This document shows positions 31,640 through 40,513 of a DNA stretch of 64,000 nucleotides, one piece after another. The stretch spans positions 806,001 through 870,000 of the forward strand of contig AP026133.1 of the NCBI GenBank assembly GCA_030295235.1, read 5' to 3'. Below the pieces are notes generated by a model. The model searched no databases, was not told where the DNA came from, and saw only the letters and a list, made by a program, of their open reading frames with translations. The translations under genes and the position numbers were made by a program. Position 1 is the first letter of the stretch. The number at the start of each line of letters is the position of its first letter. The stretch comes from Fistulifera solaris. Lineage: Eukaryota; Bacillariophyta; Bacillariophyceae; Naviculales; Stauroneidaceae.

Positions 31640-32161
31640 ATTGTTATATTCTGTGTTTAATCAAGACTTTGCAAGAAAGAACATAAGGAAGGCGGACACA
31701 TTCGTCGACGAGACGAAAAAAAACCGTGTCCTTCGCTGAAGGCGCGCGGAACGCGGAACTATTATTATTTTTTCTGAAGACTTTTCGAACTTCGAAGATG
31801 TCGACCTAGTTTTAGAATAAGGAGCTGGTAACAATACATAGGAAACATGGTACCCACTACCACTGTCCGAATCCTAATAGCCAAAACTGCTCCTCTAGTT
31901 AAGCTATTTAGCGTACTGCCTATTCAGATACTACGTACTAGTAACGAGGATGTAAGTACTTTTTGCCATACAGAATACCGCTCAGATTTGCATAGTGAAC
32001 ACATTTTACTTGAGAGACCAATCCGTGTCCGACACAAGACACAGCCGCGAAAACCCACTTCATGTTGCATCTCCATCGTCATGTTAAGTTGTCCGGGTAT
32101 TAACTTGAAATATCAGGATTGTAAGAAAGATTACAATTAACGAAAGAAACGAATACATCTA
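31640..32161. other. Intergenic, divergent promoters
   Basis: 520 bases between the RSW-repeat protein (-) and Iwr1 (+). An open frame at 31847-32140 has no support. Confidence 0.35.
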
Positions 32162-33256
32162 ATGCCTCAATATCTGCGAGTACGTCGTCGACGAAACGCG
32201 TCTACAGCTGCTATGCTTCGTCTCGAAGGACTCATGGACCCAGACGCTGTAAATAACAAGAGGAACAGGGATATTTCGCAAGAAGAAGAAGCCTTTTCGG
32301 GAATGAACTTGTCGTCGGAGGATAGCCATTCTGAGAGTTGCGTTGATTCGTCTGAAATATCTCTTCCCCAACGAAAAAAGATGAAACGTAGCGCCATTTG
32401 GCGTCACGTAGAATCGACGACGACAGGGCCATCTCCAACGAATGTGCAATTCATTGATGCCGTACTGGAAGATGATGAAATCGTTTCTTCCAAGCGACGA
32501 CGGACAAGTCAAAAGCTCACTTTGATCGACACTAGTACTACCGGCAGTTTCATCCCCGTGGAAACAACCAAAAAATCATCGTATAGAGTACTCAATCCAC
32601 TGGAACGTATGGTCGATGACTCGTTGAAAGAGGTATTTGTTGGCTCGAAATCGGCATATGTACACTGGAACTGGTGTCGAAATGATAGCAACTTCCTGCA
32701 CGATCGCGCGAAGTACATACAGTGGTGTGGGCAAGGAAATTTATTGCATGCATGTGCACTTTGGAATGATACGGAGACTGCTGGTGAATTGCTGATGTGG
32801 GTTTCTGCACAAGGTTCGGTAGAAATGTTAACCCAGGCTGTTGATGCAGAGGGGAATATTCCGTACAGAACAGCTCAATTAGTGGGACACAACGCCGTTG
32901 CCGACGTGATCGCATCATTTGGTGGGGATGACGATTATGTGTACGATGTTTACTGTTTAGACGAAAGCCCCCCCGATGATGATGACAGTAATCTCTCATT
33001 TTCAGCAGAAAATCCTGAGCAAGTAAAACTCTGTCATTTGGAAAACGGAGTGGGGTACTGGGATGAAAAGGGTGAGTTAGTGGTAGAAATTCCTGCGCCC
33101 CAAACCGGTTTTCGTCCCATTGACCAGGATGATGGAGACCAAGACTCGAACAGTGAAAACTGGGATGGCAACGACTACCCTGATGACGAAGATTCAGAGG
33201 ATAGCGACAAAGAAGACGATGGGACCTTTCGAAACGCAGCTTCGAATTGGTCTTGA
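32162..33256 (+). CDS. Iwr1/SLC7A6OS-like RNA polymerase II import factor with ankyrin-like insert
   Basis: Iwr1 binds RNA polymerase II and carries it into the nucleus. The N-terminus PQYLRVRRRRNASTAAMLRL matches the Iwr1 start pattern (L-R-(I/V)-K/R-R-K/R-R...L-E). The C-terminal part has YVYDVYCLDE, and the tail NSENWDGNDYPDDEDSED matches the Iwr1 signature (N-x-x-x-NDYPDEEDS). Between them, residues ~190-260 read GNLLHACALWNDTETAGELL, later DAEGNIPYRTAQLVGHNAVA, and look like one to two ankyrin repeats. The basic N-terminus would supply nuclear localisation. The single exon is intact at 364 codons. The Iwr1 call rests on the two end motifs, and the ankyrin call on spacing and the G-N-x-P-x-x-x-A-x-x-x-G-H pattern. 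Confidence 0.75.
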   Translation: MPQYLRVRRRRNASTAAMLRLEGLMDPDAVNNKRNRDISQEEEAFSGMNLSSEDSHSESCVDSSEISLPQRKKMKRSAIWRHVESTTTGPSPTNVQFIDAVLEDDEIVSSKRRRTSQKLTLIDTSTTGSFIPVETTKKSSYRVLNPLERMVDDSLKEVFVGSKSAYVHWNWCRNDSNFLHDRAKYIQWCGQGNLLHACALWNDTETAGELLMWVSAQGSVEMLTQAVDAEGNIPYRTAQLVGHNAVADVIASFGGDDDYVYDVYCLDESPPDDDDSNLSFSAENPEQVKLCHLENGVGYWDEKGELVVEIPAPQTGFRPIDQDDGDQDSNSENWDGNDYPDDEDSEDSDKEDDGTFRNAASNWS

Positions 33257-33341
33257 AATGCACTTGAGTTTGAATGCATGCATTATATTTGTATCTGTCG
33301 GTTAGAATAGTAGCGTGGTTTACTTTAGCAATGTTTTCTCT

Positions 33342-34798
33342 TTACCAATTCTCCATGACTGCAACACAGTCACCGACCGTCGCAGCCCCTCCTGTGAGTC
33401 GTTGTGCCATTTCTGTTACTTGTGGACGATTAGTACGCAGCAATACATCCGCTTCGGCGTAGGCCCATTGAAGTAAGTCTTCTCGTTCTTGTGGATTGTT
33501 TCTCCACCAGAGATCGGGACTTTTGGCTAATTCAGGTAGCTCTTCCAAACGATCTAAGAAACCAGCTGCCTCCCGGGGATCTGACATGATCAATTGAGGG
33601 TAAAAGCACGTTCCATCGCCACGGGCGCCATGAGCCATACCAACATACGTAAAATTCCCGAACTAGTGAGGAGTGAGTCGACGGGACTTTCTTTTTGAAT
33701 GGATTCGACGACGAGCACAGAGCTTTCGTACGCGTTCGGTCGAAACGCAAAACAGGGTAATCCGAGAACATAAGCTGCATACAAGGCGGCCGCTTCGCAT
33801 TTAGATTCACGTTCAGCGTCTACGGTCAGCAGCCGTGTTAAGCCCCGTACAACGTTTCCCGTCCATTTCCCTGAACCCAGTCCCAAGGGAAGCGTGTCTT
33901 TCGCAGGCAGTTTCCAGTCATCCTTATTCATTTCTTTGGCCGCCCATTGCGTTGCTTGGGTGAGAATATCATAGAAGTTATCAACAACGCCGACCGATAT
34001 CGCTCCACACAACAAAACATTCGTCAGTGGCGTAATATCGCTCATACCCAACACGTTGGCGGTCGTGCAAACCGCAAGAAACGTCCCAAACGCCAACGCT
34101 GCTGTTGTTTCTTCGACGCGATTGTCGGATGGTACGGCATCGACACTCTGCAATCGTTCTCGTCGAGTTTTGACGGTTCCGTCGGGGCATTTGACCGTTG
34201 TAGTAGGCGTGGCGGGGAGTAGCAATAGATCCGCCTGTTGTGCACCGTACTGAGCAATACCTTGGCGATTACGTCGACACAAGGAGAGGACTGCCGCCAT
34301 AGTGGGAGCGTCTTGTGTTTTGACCGTAGACTTTAGGTTCGAATGGGAAAGCGATGTTGAATGTGAGCGTCCATAAAGCGTCTTTATTTTTAACAACAAA
34401 AAATAACTTACATCAACAAGCGCCATTAAAGATCGCGGACTAGCTGGAATATTCTTCTCGTTCATTTCTTGCACCAACTGCATCGGATCTTGCAAGGCAT
34501 GTTTATCGAGATTGTTGCTTTTGTTGTCATCGAGTAATTTTGCGCACAGCCCCGTCAAGACAGCATCGTATTGATCCGGTAAAGAGAGCGCAGCGAAAGC
34601 AGAAAACAGTTGCGTCTTTTCCTCGGAGATAGCTAACGAATTATTGGCAGAGGAATCATCGCCATTCACCGACAATCTTGTGCGCGTCACGAAAGATGAA
34701 GTTGTTTGCGTCAAATGAGGCGAAAAGGCGAAGCAATTCTGATTTAGCAATAATAAGTACGTCACGCAGCAGTTTCGAAACAGGATGGACAAAGTCAT
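33342..34798 (-). CDS. Plastid-targeted membrane protein of unknown function
   Basis: The N-terminus has a hydrophobic signal (CCVTYLLLLNQN) followed by CFAFSP, a diatom plastid-import motif, and a Ser/Thr/Arg-rich transit segment. The body has weak hydrophobic stretches (AALAFGTFLAVCTTANVLG; PLTNVLLCGAISVGVVDNFY) and the motifs RRNRQGIAQYGAQQADLLLL and DVLLRTNRP. Near the C-terminus the frame changes by one base around 33596-33600. AMERAFTL runs into QLIMSDPREAAGFLDRLEEL and ends at 33342. I recognise no enzyme motif. It seems to be a conserved photosynthetic-eukaryote type protein, but I cannot name the family. Confidence 0.66.
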
Positions 34799-35104
34799 TG
34801 CAATAAAATCATGAATCGCTTACAAATGATTCAACGAGTAATTTGAAACAAAAGCCAGGAAAAAGAATGACGGTCCATTTTTGTGGTCAAGTTGAACGTT
34901 GACGTTTTTTGCGAGCATCGCACCTAGTTGTGCACAGATGTCACAGTGGCTACGCATGTCTGCCATCCGTACGAATCCAGCGCAGCGAGACGCTTTTTCT
35001 TTTTGGGACGCACAAAACCGCAATAATAAATTATTTTGTTCAACTGTAGTTGTTATTACAGTTGTACTTCTTTTAGTTTTCTTATTTTATTAACACTAGG
35101 CACC
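34799..35104. other. Intergenic, divergent promoters
   Basis: About 305 bases, no gene seen. It has T-rich runs just before the small two-exon gene. Confidence 0.4.
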
Positions 35105-35491
35105 ATGGGAGGCGGCGGATGGTATTATGTTCCGAAGGTAAGGGGTGTGCGATGTGCGTCTAACGAGGAAACACATTTTTGAATTATCGCTTTTTGTTTA
35201 TGAATTGGATCATTTTTCTTCTGACATGACTCTCGTCTTTACATTTTCTTTCCTTTGTGCTTGTATGTTATTCATCATCAGGTTTGGTCCCCTGCTGGAG
35301 GATGGTGGAACAACCCAGCGAACTGGAAACGAAATACAGGCATTGCTGGTGCCGTAGTGGGCATATTGGCAGTGGGTCTCTTTCAAGTATCGAGCAGTCG
35401 TGAACGTCGTCCCATTCCACCGCCATGGCATATTCCCAGTCAGTACTGGTGTAAACATGCTGTAGAAGATGATCCACGCTTGGCGAAATAA
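35105..35491 (+). CDS. 80-aa probable mitochondrial inner-membrane protein
   Basis: Two exons: 35105-35137 (11 codons, MGGGGWYYVPK) and 35282-35491. The intron is 35138-35281 (GTAAGG...CATCAG) and the phases close. The product reads VWSPAGGWWNNPANWKRN, then a single helix TGIAGAVVGILAVGLF, and ends with PPWHIPSQYWCKHA and a short charged tail. The layout (Trp-rich head, one helix, P-x-(W/Y)-H-I-P-S-x-x-W-C tail) resembles small accessory subunits of respiratory complexes, perhaps complex I. I cannot assign it firmly. The first exon is too short to be found by frame length alone. Confidence 0.7.
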
Positions 35492-35809
35492 AGAATAGAA
35501 ACGGGAAAGGCTAAGATTCGCGATGCTTTTTACAAGTAAATAACAACTTTTATACTACAAAATAAGCCAGATTTGTTGCAGTTAATATCACTTTTCCAAT
35601 GTCCTTTCAAGGAAGTCGTGCACGAAGGGTTTTCATCGTTGTGGATGATCGGAAACGATAGTATAATATTAGAGTAGATGTAGAGAATCTCCAAATACAA
35701 AGGCATACATCTTTTAGTGAAACTATTGCTGAATGTGTCCTAGTTATATCGACTGTAATCGCCCTTTTCCTCTCTCGTCTTCCCTTTTCTTACTCAATCA
35801 CACGTCGCT
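35492..35809. other. Intergenic, convergent 3' ends
   Basis: About 318 A/T-rich bases with no supported feature. It presumably holds the two polyadenylation regions. Confidence 0.4.
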
Positions 35810-36233
35810 TTACCAGATCTTCCACCACGGCTTTTTTCGAGTTGCAGGGTTGTCGTCTTCCTCTTCATACCTGTCTGGATCGTAGTCACCGGCCTTAAAC
35901 TTTTCCAGCATATCCTGCGACTCTTGTGCTTGCTTCTCTTCCTTTTCGTGTCTTTCTTGTGCAACCATAGCTTCTTGTCGCAAAGCCGCGATCGGGTCGT
36001 CCCCGGCAGCGGCTTGTCCGACGGCGCGCATACTGTAATAGGCTACACCCCCACAGAAACCCAAAAGAACCACGGCTAGGCTAGTATTTTTTTACATGTG
36101 TACCAGTCGACACCAAAGAAGTATCTTGTTCGATTGGGGAGGGAGCCGCGCTGCTGTCCCTGAACCGCCGGTTTGTCAAATGTCGTACGGCGGTTCGTGT
36201 CAATGGAGTCAAACGAGCTGCGGAAATTGACAT
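35810..36233 (-). CDS. Small mitochondrial-type membrane protein with coiled coil
   Basis: About 140 aa. The N-terminus SISAARLTPLTRTAVRHLTN is Arg/Ser/Thr-rich and lacks acidic residues, a typical matrix-targeting sequence. It is followed by one membrane helix (LAVVLLGFCGGVAYYSM), then a Gln/Glu/Lys-rich coiled coil and an acidic segment, ending KPWWKIW. The two halves are in different frames. They join by restoring one A/T in the seven-base run 36087-36093, giving HVKKNTSLAVVLLGF across it. There is no known family. It could be a single-pass inner-membrane assembly factor. An in-frame upstream Met exists at 36344, but the sequence before 36233 is not targeting-like. Confidence 0.6.
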
Positions 36234-37871
36234 AGGCCTCGTTAATGTGGTCGCTACTATGGTTGCGAATACAAATTTGGCAAAAGTAGAGTAATGTGAA
36301 ATATTGAGGATTACAAACAAGCGAAACGACGAAAAGTGATGCATTTGTTGCTGACTTTGGCTTGCGAAAAGAAGACGTACGACTTGCAGACCAAAGGCGT
36401 AACGTCACAATTCACAATGTCGCTATGATGATGTCACAACACCGGACTCGAGTTCAGTCCCGTTAGTCGTTAATTTCGTCTCGAGCTGTTGCCATAATAC
36501 TTTTCATTCAAACCTCAATATACACACTCCTTACCTGCTACTTCGCACTTCCTTGCCGCTATTCAGGGTTAGGGTTCGTAGATTTTGTTTTCTCGTGCTC
36601 TTCGTAAAGTTGAAAGCATAGAGCGATTACTATGGAATGGACAAGCATTTCCTTTTTAAAAGAGCTAAGAGTATCCCTGCTGCTTTCGTCGTTTTTGACT
36701 TTAACGACAATCAAATTGAGGTTGAGACCCGAATTAATACGGATAATCAAGTATGTTTGAAAAGACTATCTTTTAAACAACAATATATACTCTTAAGTAT
36801 TACTTGCTCTCTAATCTTATCCCGAGACTCAAGACTCAAGGACTCAAGTCTGTTTGGACAAGAACCAAAACCAAGAGTCTCTAACGGAGGTCTACCTGGT
36901 ACTTTTACGTTAACGGTACGGTACCGGAACTTGTCTCTTGTCCTTGTCGCTTGTCTCCACTCTCCACTCTTGAATCCCCTCTGGTCTCCGGTCTGCGGTC
37001 TCTCACTGGTTACTCGTTGCTGTCGTGATTACTTTCATATTTATTAGGTTTCAGCTTCAGCTACTGTGACTGACCTGTGACAAAGGTATACTTATTTCTC
37101 CACTTTTAGCTTTTAGCTTCATCGATCAAAAAAAATCTATCGAGAAAATAGAACTAGTAAGCCGAGAGCCGAGAGCCATTTTAAAAGTTAAGGACTTAGG
37201 ACGTAGGACCACAAGTTTAAGACCCAAGAGCCAAGAGTAAAGACAGTAATGTGCAGTATATGCGATGTAAAGGGTAAAGACAATTACTGACAAGGACCAG
37301 CGGCAAATTTGCGAGCATCATTCATCATTCTCAATTCTCAATTCTTAAATCCTACTCCATATCCTAGATTCTTGAACGAAGAGAGTCTTTACTTTTTACC
37401 CGGTAGTCTATAGTTTCGGCGAAGGGGAATTTGTGAGTTGTGAGTAGTAAGTTTAAACTTTAAAATGCGAATAGAAAATTGCTAAGACTCAATGCGGTTA
37501 CTTACCGGAAATCGGGACTACAGTGCTAGAGTCTGCGTGGGCCTTTATGTGAAAGTACTAAGTTTTTCTGTACCATATGCCAGATAGACCATTTCACGCA
37601 AGCGTACTGTTACGAGGTACGGTAGGAAGTTGCCCTGTCTACCCTGGTACTAAATTTCAGGCGATGCTTTCGTATATTTTACTACGAATCTTCATATTAA
37701 AGATATGGCCTCCCGTTTTGTGTTCGCAATTATTGGACAAGCACTAAGTTTTTTTTGGTTGGGTCTTCGATCTTGCAAACCTCGCATCTTCGCTAGACGC
37801 TCAAGCCTTTTCATAAAAGATCGTTGATCCGTTTTCTATTTTACTAAATTTATTCTCCCCACAAACACATC
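36234..37871. other. 1.6-kb gene-poor stretch with GA/CT-rich degenerate repeats
   Basis: No gene supported. Short words repeat loosely: ACTCAAGACTCAAGGACTCAAG at 36829-36850, GTCTCC/GGTCTC words at 36950-37010, and CCGAGAGCCGAGAGCC at 37162-37177. These resemble purine-rich text at 170-235 and 30400-30430. It may be decayed repetitive DNA, with no clear ends. Confidence 0.4.
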
Positions 37872-38624
37872 ATGCCAGCCTCGGATATCCTAAAGTTAAA
37901 CAACCACGGAGTGGAAATGCTCCGAGTCGGCAAGTTTGGCATTGCCGAGCAACTATTTCGCCAATGCTTGTTGGGAAGCCTAACAGAGTTCAATCCTTGC
38001 AATCGAATCTCCCATCATCCTTTCTCCTCGGCGGCTGGTATGCAGGCTTCTTTCATTCCACTCGAGCAGCAGCTTGGTCATGAAGAAAACCATTTCGGAA
38101 GCAACACTATTCCCCACACACAAGGACTTTGTTTGGATGAGACTGTTTTAACGATCTACGATGACATTGTTGCCACGCAATCGATTATCTCCGCGATATT
38201 CATTTATAACCTTGGCGTAGTCGATTTGTGCTTCGCTTTCGGACAATCAACTTCTTCGGGGGCACCAAAGATCACGGCGTCAAGAAGAGAGCAACTACTC
38301 TGTCGCGCCCTGTGTTTATTTGAAAAAGCCATTTTCATTCTAGAACGAACGGGGATTGCGGGTGTTACTAACGTGGCCATTGCGGATTTCTTTATGGTGG
38401 CTCTGTACAATAACGTAGGCTGCATTTTAGTTGAAACCGGGCAGTTTTCTGCAGCCAAGGTGGCGTTCAGGAAAGTTACTAGAATGGCGATCGCGCTTCA
38501 ACGCTTTCTGTTAGCGGAAGCTCAAAAGAATCATGGAATAATGGATTGTATGAAAGGCCATCTCGAAAGCTTCACTCTTAACGCGCTGCTGTATCAAGAG
38601 CCCAGTTCAGCATCCGCTGCATAG
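37872..38624 (+). CDS. TPR-like protein, function unknown
   Basis: A 250-aa single-exon protein, intact. Two helix pairs have a tetratricopeptide look: LNNHGVEMLRVGKFGIAEQL with FRQCL near the N-terminus, and ALYNNVGCILVETGQFSAAK with VAFRKV near residues 180-210. A ~60-residue insertion of low similarity and a helical stretch (LCRALCLFEKAIFILERTG) lie between. There is no signal peptide or membrane helix. Such short TPR-like proteins are abundant and poorly known in diatoms. It is probably a protein-interaction scaffold. Confidence 0.66.
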   Translation: MPASDILKLNNHGVEMLRVGKFGIAEQLFRQCLLGSLTEFNPCNRISHHPFSSAAGMQASFIPLEQQLGHEENHFGSNTIPHTQGLCLDETVLTIYDDIVATQSIISAIFIYNLGVVDLCFAFGQSTSSGAPKITASRREQLLCRALCLFEKAIFILERTGIAGVTNVAIADFFMVALYNNVGCILVETGQFSAAKVAFRKVTRMAIALQRFLLAEAQKNHGIMDCMKGHLESFTLNALLYQEPSSASAA

Positions 38625-39066
38625 TATTCAGTGCGCCTTCATCCAGCATCTTAAAAAGCTATAGTTTCATTTTTGTTTCGTTTACCATACAACTGTTTCA
38701 AATGACAGAGCAGATGCGGGCTGTATTTGATCGATTGAGGACGGAGCTAGGACCGCGAATCGTTTATACTCAGCTATGATTAGGTCTTCAGCGCGAAGGA
38801 ATTTCCGGCAAGATTCCTGGCAATTTTCAACTTTATTCGGTATGATTGACTAGCGCAAAGCCTGAGACAGAACGAGCCGCAATGCAGACTGCATTCATAA
38901 CATCTTGGATTTAACTGGCGGGCCCGTAATCATGACAATTGGTTGTAGCATGACCACAAAACAATACCCATATTGGCGTTTCGAGATCTTTTTTTAACGA
39001 CTGCTTGGAAGTAACGTGTGAGAGGGCGCTTGCTTTTCTGCAAGTTTTCTAGTGCGCGCTTTTGTT
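38625..39066. other. Intergenic, convergent 3' ends
   Basis: About 440 bases between the TPR-like gene and the glucanase. No feature seen. Confidence 0.4.
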
Positions 39067-40053
39067 TTACTTGCAGAGATAAGATGTACGGAGCTGATAT
39101 ACTCGGATATAGTCGACCGTCATTTCCATTGGGAAAACCATGGAGGGATCCACAGTGCCGCCCCAACCACCGACGGCGACATTTAAAATGATGAAGAAAG
39201 GATGATTGAAAACCCAAGGATCCGGTGTAAGGGTCGCAAAAGAACGACCATCTAGAAAGAAACGTAGCTCAGTGTCGGTCCATTCCAGAGCATAGACATG
39301 AAAGCCATCCGTGATGCCGTAAACATCAGCATGTTCCGATTGTCCACCGCTATATCCAGGTCCGTGCGCGGAACTTCGTGTCGCGTTGCCGCGCGTTTGG
39401 GGAAAACCATTGCCGTTGAGATTGTAGACCCATTCCATGATGTCAATCTCTCCGCAACCTGGCCATCCGACTGATTCGAAATTCACACCGAGCATCCAAA
39501 ACGCCGGCCACAAACCCGAAGATTGACGCGGAATACGAATTCGAGCTTCAAAACGTCCATATTGAAATTCTCGTTTTCCTTTGGTCAGGAGACGAGCCGA
39601 AGTATAGGCGTTCGTTTCATACTGTTCGTTTCGCACCACAATATGAAGAAAGCCATCTTTAACGAAGCTATTTTCTCGACGATCGGTATGATATTGAAGC
39701 TCGTTGTTGCCCCATCCCCATCCTCCGATATCGTATCCCCAAGATTCCGGATCAGGGGCACCATCTACATCAAATTCATCGCTCCATACTAATTCTATTG
39801 CGTCCTTGCTAAAGCGCGGAAAGTTGCTCCATTGAGACGAGACTTGGGATGCCGTCGTCAACTCGCTTCGATTGATTGCTTCGATTGCAACACAACAGCA
39901 CGATATATGAAGCCACTGCTTAGCTCGAATAATCATAACCGAAGGCACATGAGTTGCAAAGAAAAGTAGAACAATTTCGTGGACACTTGGTACAATTATG
40001 CAAGAGGATGACGACGGATGCACAGCACTGCAACAGAAGTTAAGATCGTCCAC
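39067..40053 (-). CDS. GH16 beta-glucanase (laminarinase-like)
   Basis: A glycoside hydrolase of family 16. The start of the domain reads LVWSDEFDVDGAPDPESW, then GWGNNELQYHTDRRENSFV, YGRFEARIRIP and GLWPAFWMLG. The catalytic motif GEIDIMEWV (E-x-D-x-x-E, nucleophile and acid/base Glu) is complete. HVYALEWT, FFLDG and FIILNVAVGGWGG complete the jelly-roll. It would hydrolyse beta-1,3 (or mixed) glucan; in a diatom the obvious substrate is chrysolaminarin. It could also act in cell-wall or callose remodelling or on external glucan. The N-terminus is hydrophobic (EIVLLFFATHVPSVMII), so it is probably secreted or vacuolar. A Met at 39936 is an alternative start. The single exon is intact. Confidence 0.9.
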   Translation of the reverse strand: MDDLNFCCSAVHPSSSSCIIVPSVHEIVLLFFATHVPSVMIIRAKQWLHISCCCVAIEAINRSELTTASQVSSQWSNFPRFSKDAIELVWSDEFDVDGAPDPESWGYDIGGWGWGNNELQYHTDRRENSFVKDGFLHIVVRNEQYETNAYTSARLLTKGKREFQYGRFEARIRIPRQSSGLWPAFWMLGVNFESVGWPGCGEIDIMEWVYNLNGNGFPQTRGNATRSSAHGPGYSGGQSEHADVYGITDGFHVYALEWTDTELRFFLDGRSFATLTPDPWVFNHPFFIILNVAVGGWGGTVDPSMVFPMEMTVDYIRVYQLRTSYLCK

Positions 40054-40513
40054 AAGTTCGTGAAACGTGAAACATCCAATCTGGTGTCCGTTGCACTGTA
40101 ACGGAGAGACTCAGGGCCATTTCTAACCGGAAGTTTCGTATTCGTATTTTCGCATTTTGCGTTTGTATCCAAGGTTTTACGGAGAAAGTGACAGACGATA
40201 ACTTCTCTATTTTTCATTTCTCTCCCGTTTGGGCAAATTGGGCAAGTGTGGGAGCACGCGAAATACGAAAATACGAAATACGAAACTTCCGGTTAGAAAT
40301 GGCCCTCACCGCCAAATCTCTCGATGGAACTACGCCACGACTGGATTTTATTCCGGAATGAATATAGTGATCTTTCATCTCGTCGCTGCGGCGCGTTGTT
40401 TTCTTGGGAAAAAAAAGACAGAAATCAAATACCTGGTACAATGATGAAACGCTATATTTTTTGAATTGCTTCGCTAACAAACTTATAAATCACATAAATT
40501 GAAAAATGAAACA
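40054..40513. other. Intergenic between glucanase and cyclase-PDE, holding a MITE
   Basis: About 460 bases, of which 192 are the MITE listed separately. The rest shows no supported gene. Confidence 0.5.
40114..40305. mobile_element. MITE with ~45-bp terminal inverted repeats
   Basis: A 192-bp element. Its left end GGGCCATTTCTAACCGGAAG is the exact reverse complement of its right end, and the similarity continues for about 45-50 bases (TTTCGTATTCGTATTTTCGC versus TTTCGTATTTCGTATTTTCG). The element is flanked by TCA on both sides (40111-40113 and 40306-40308), a 3-bp target duplication. There is no coding capacity. The 3-bp duplication and GGGCC terminus fit a PIF/Harbinger-like origin, but that is an inference. 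It lies upstream of the 5' side of the glucanase and 3' of the cyclase-PDE gene. Confidence 0.85.

Noticed and set aside
31847-32140. 97-codon plus-strand frame upstream of Iwr1
   Set aside because: Composition looks random, it sits in the promoter spacer, and no motif is present.
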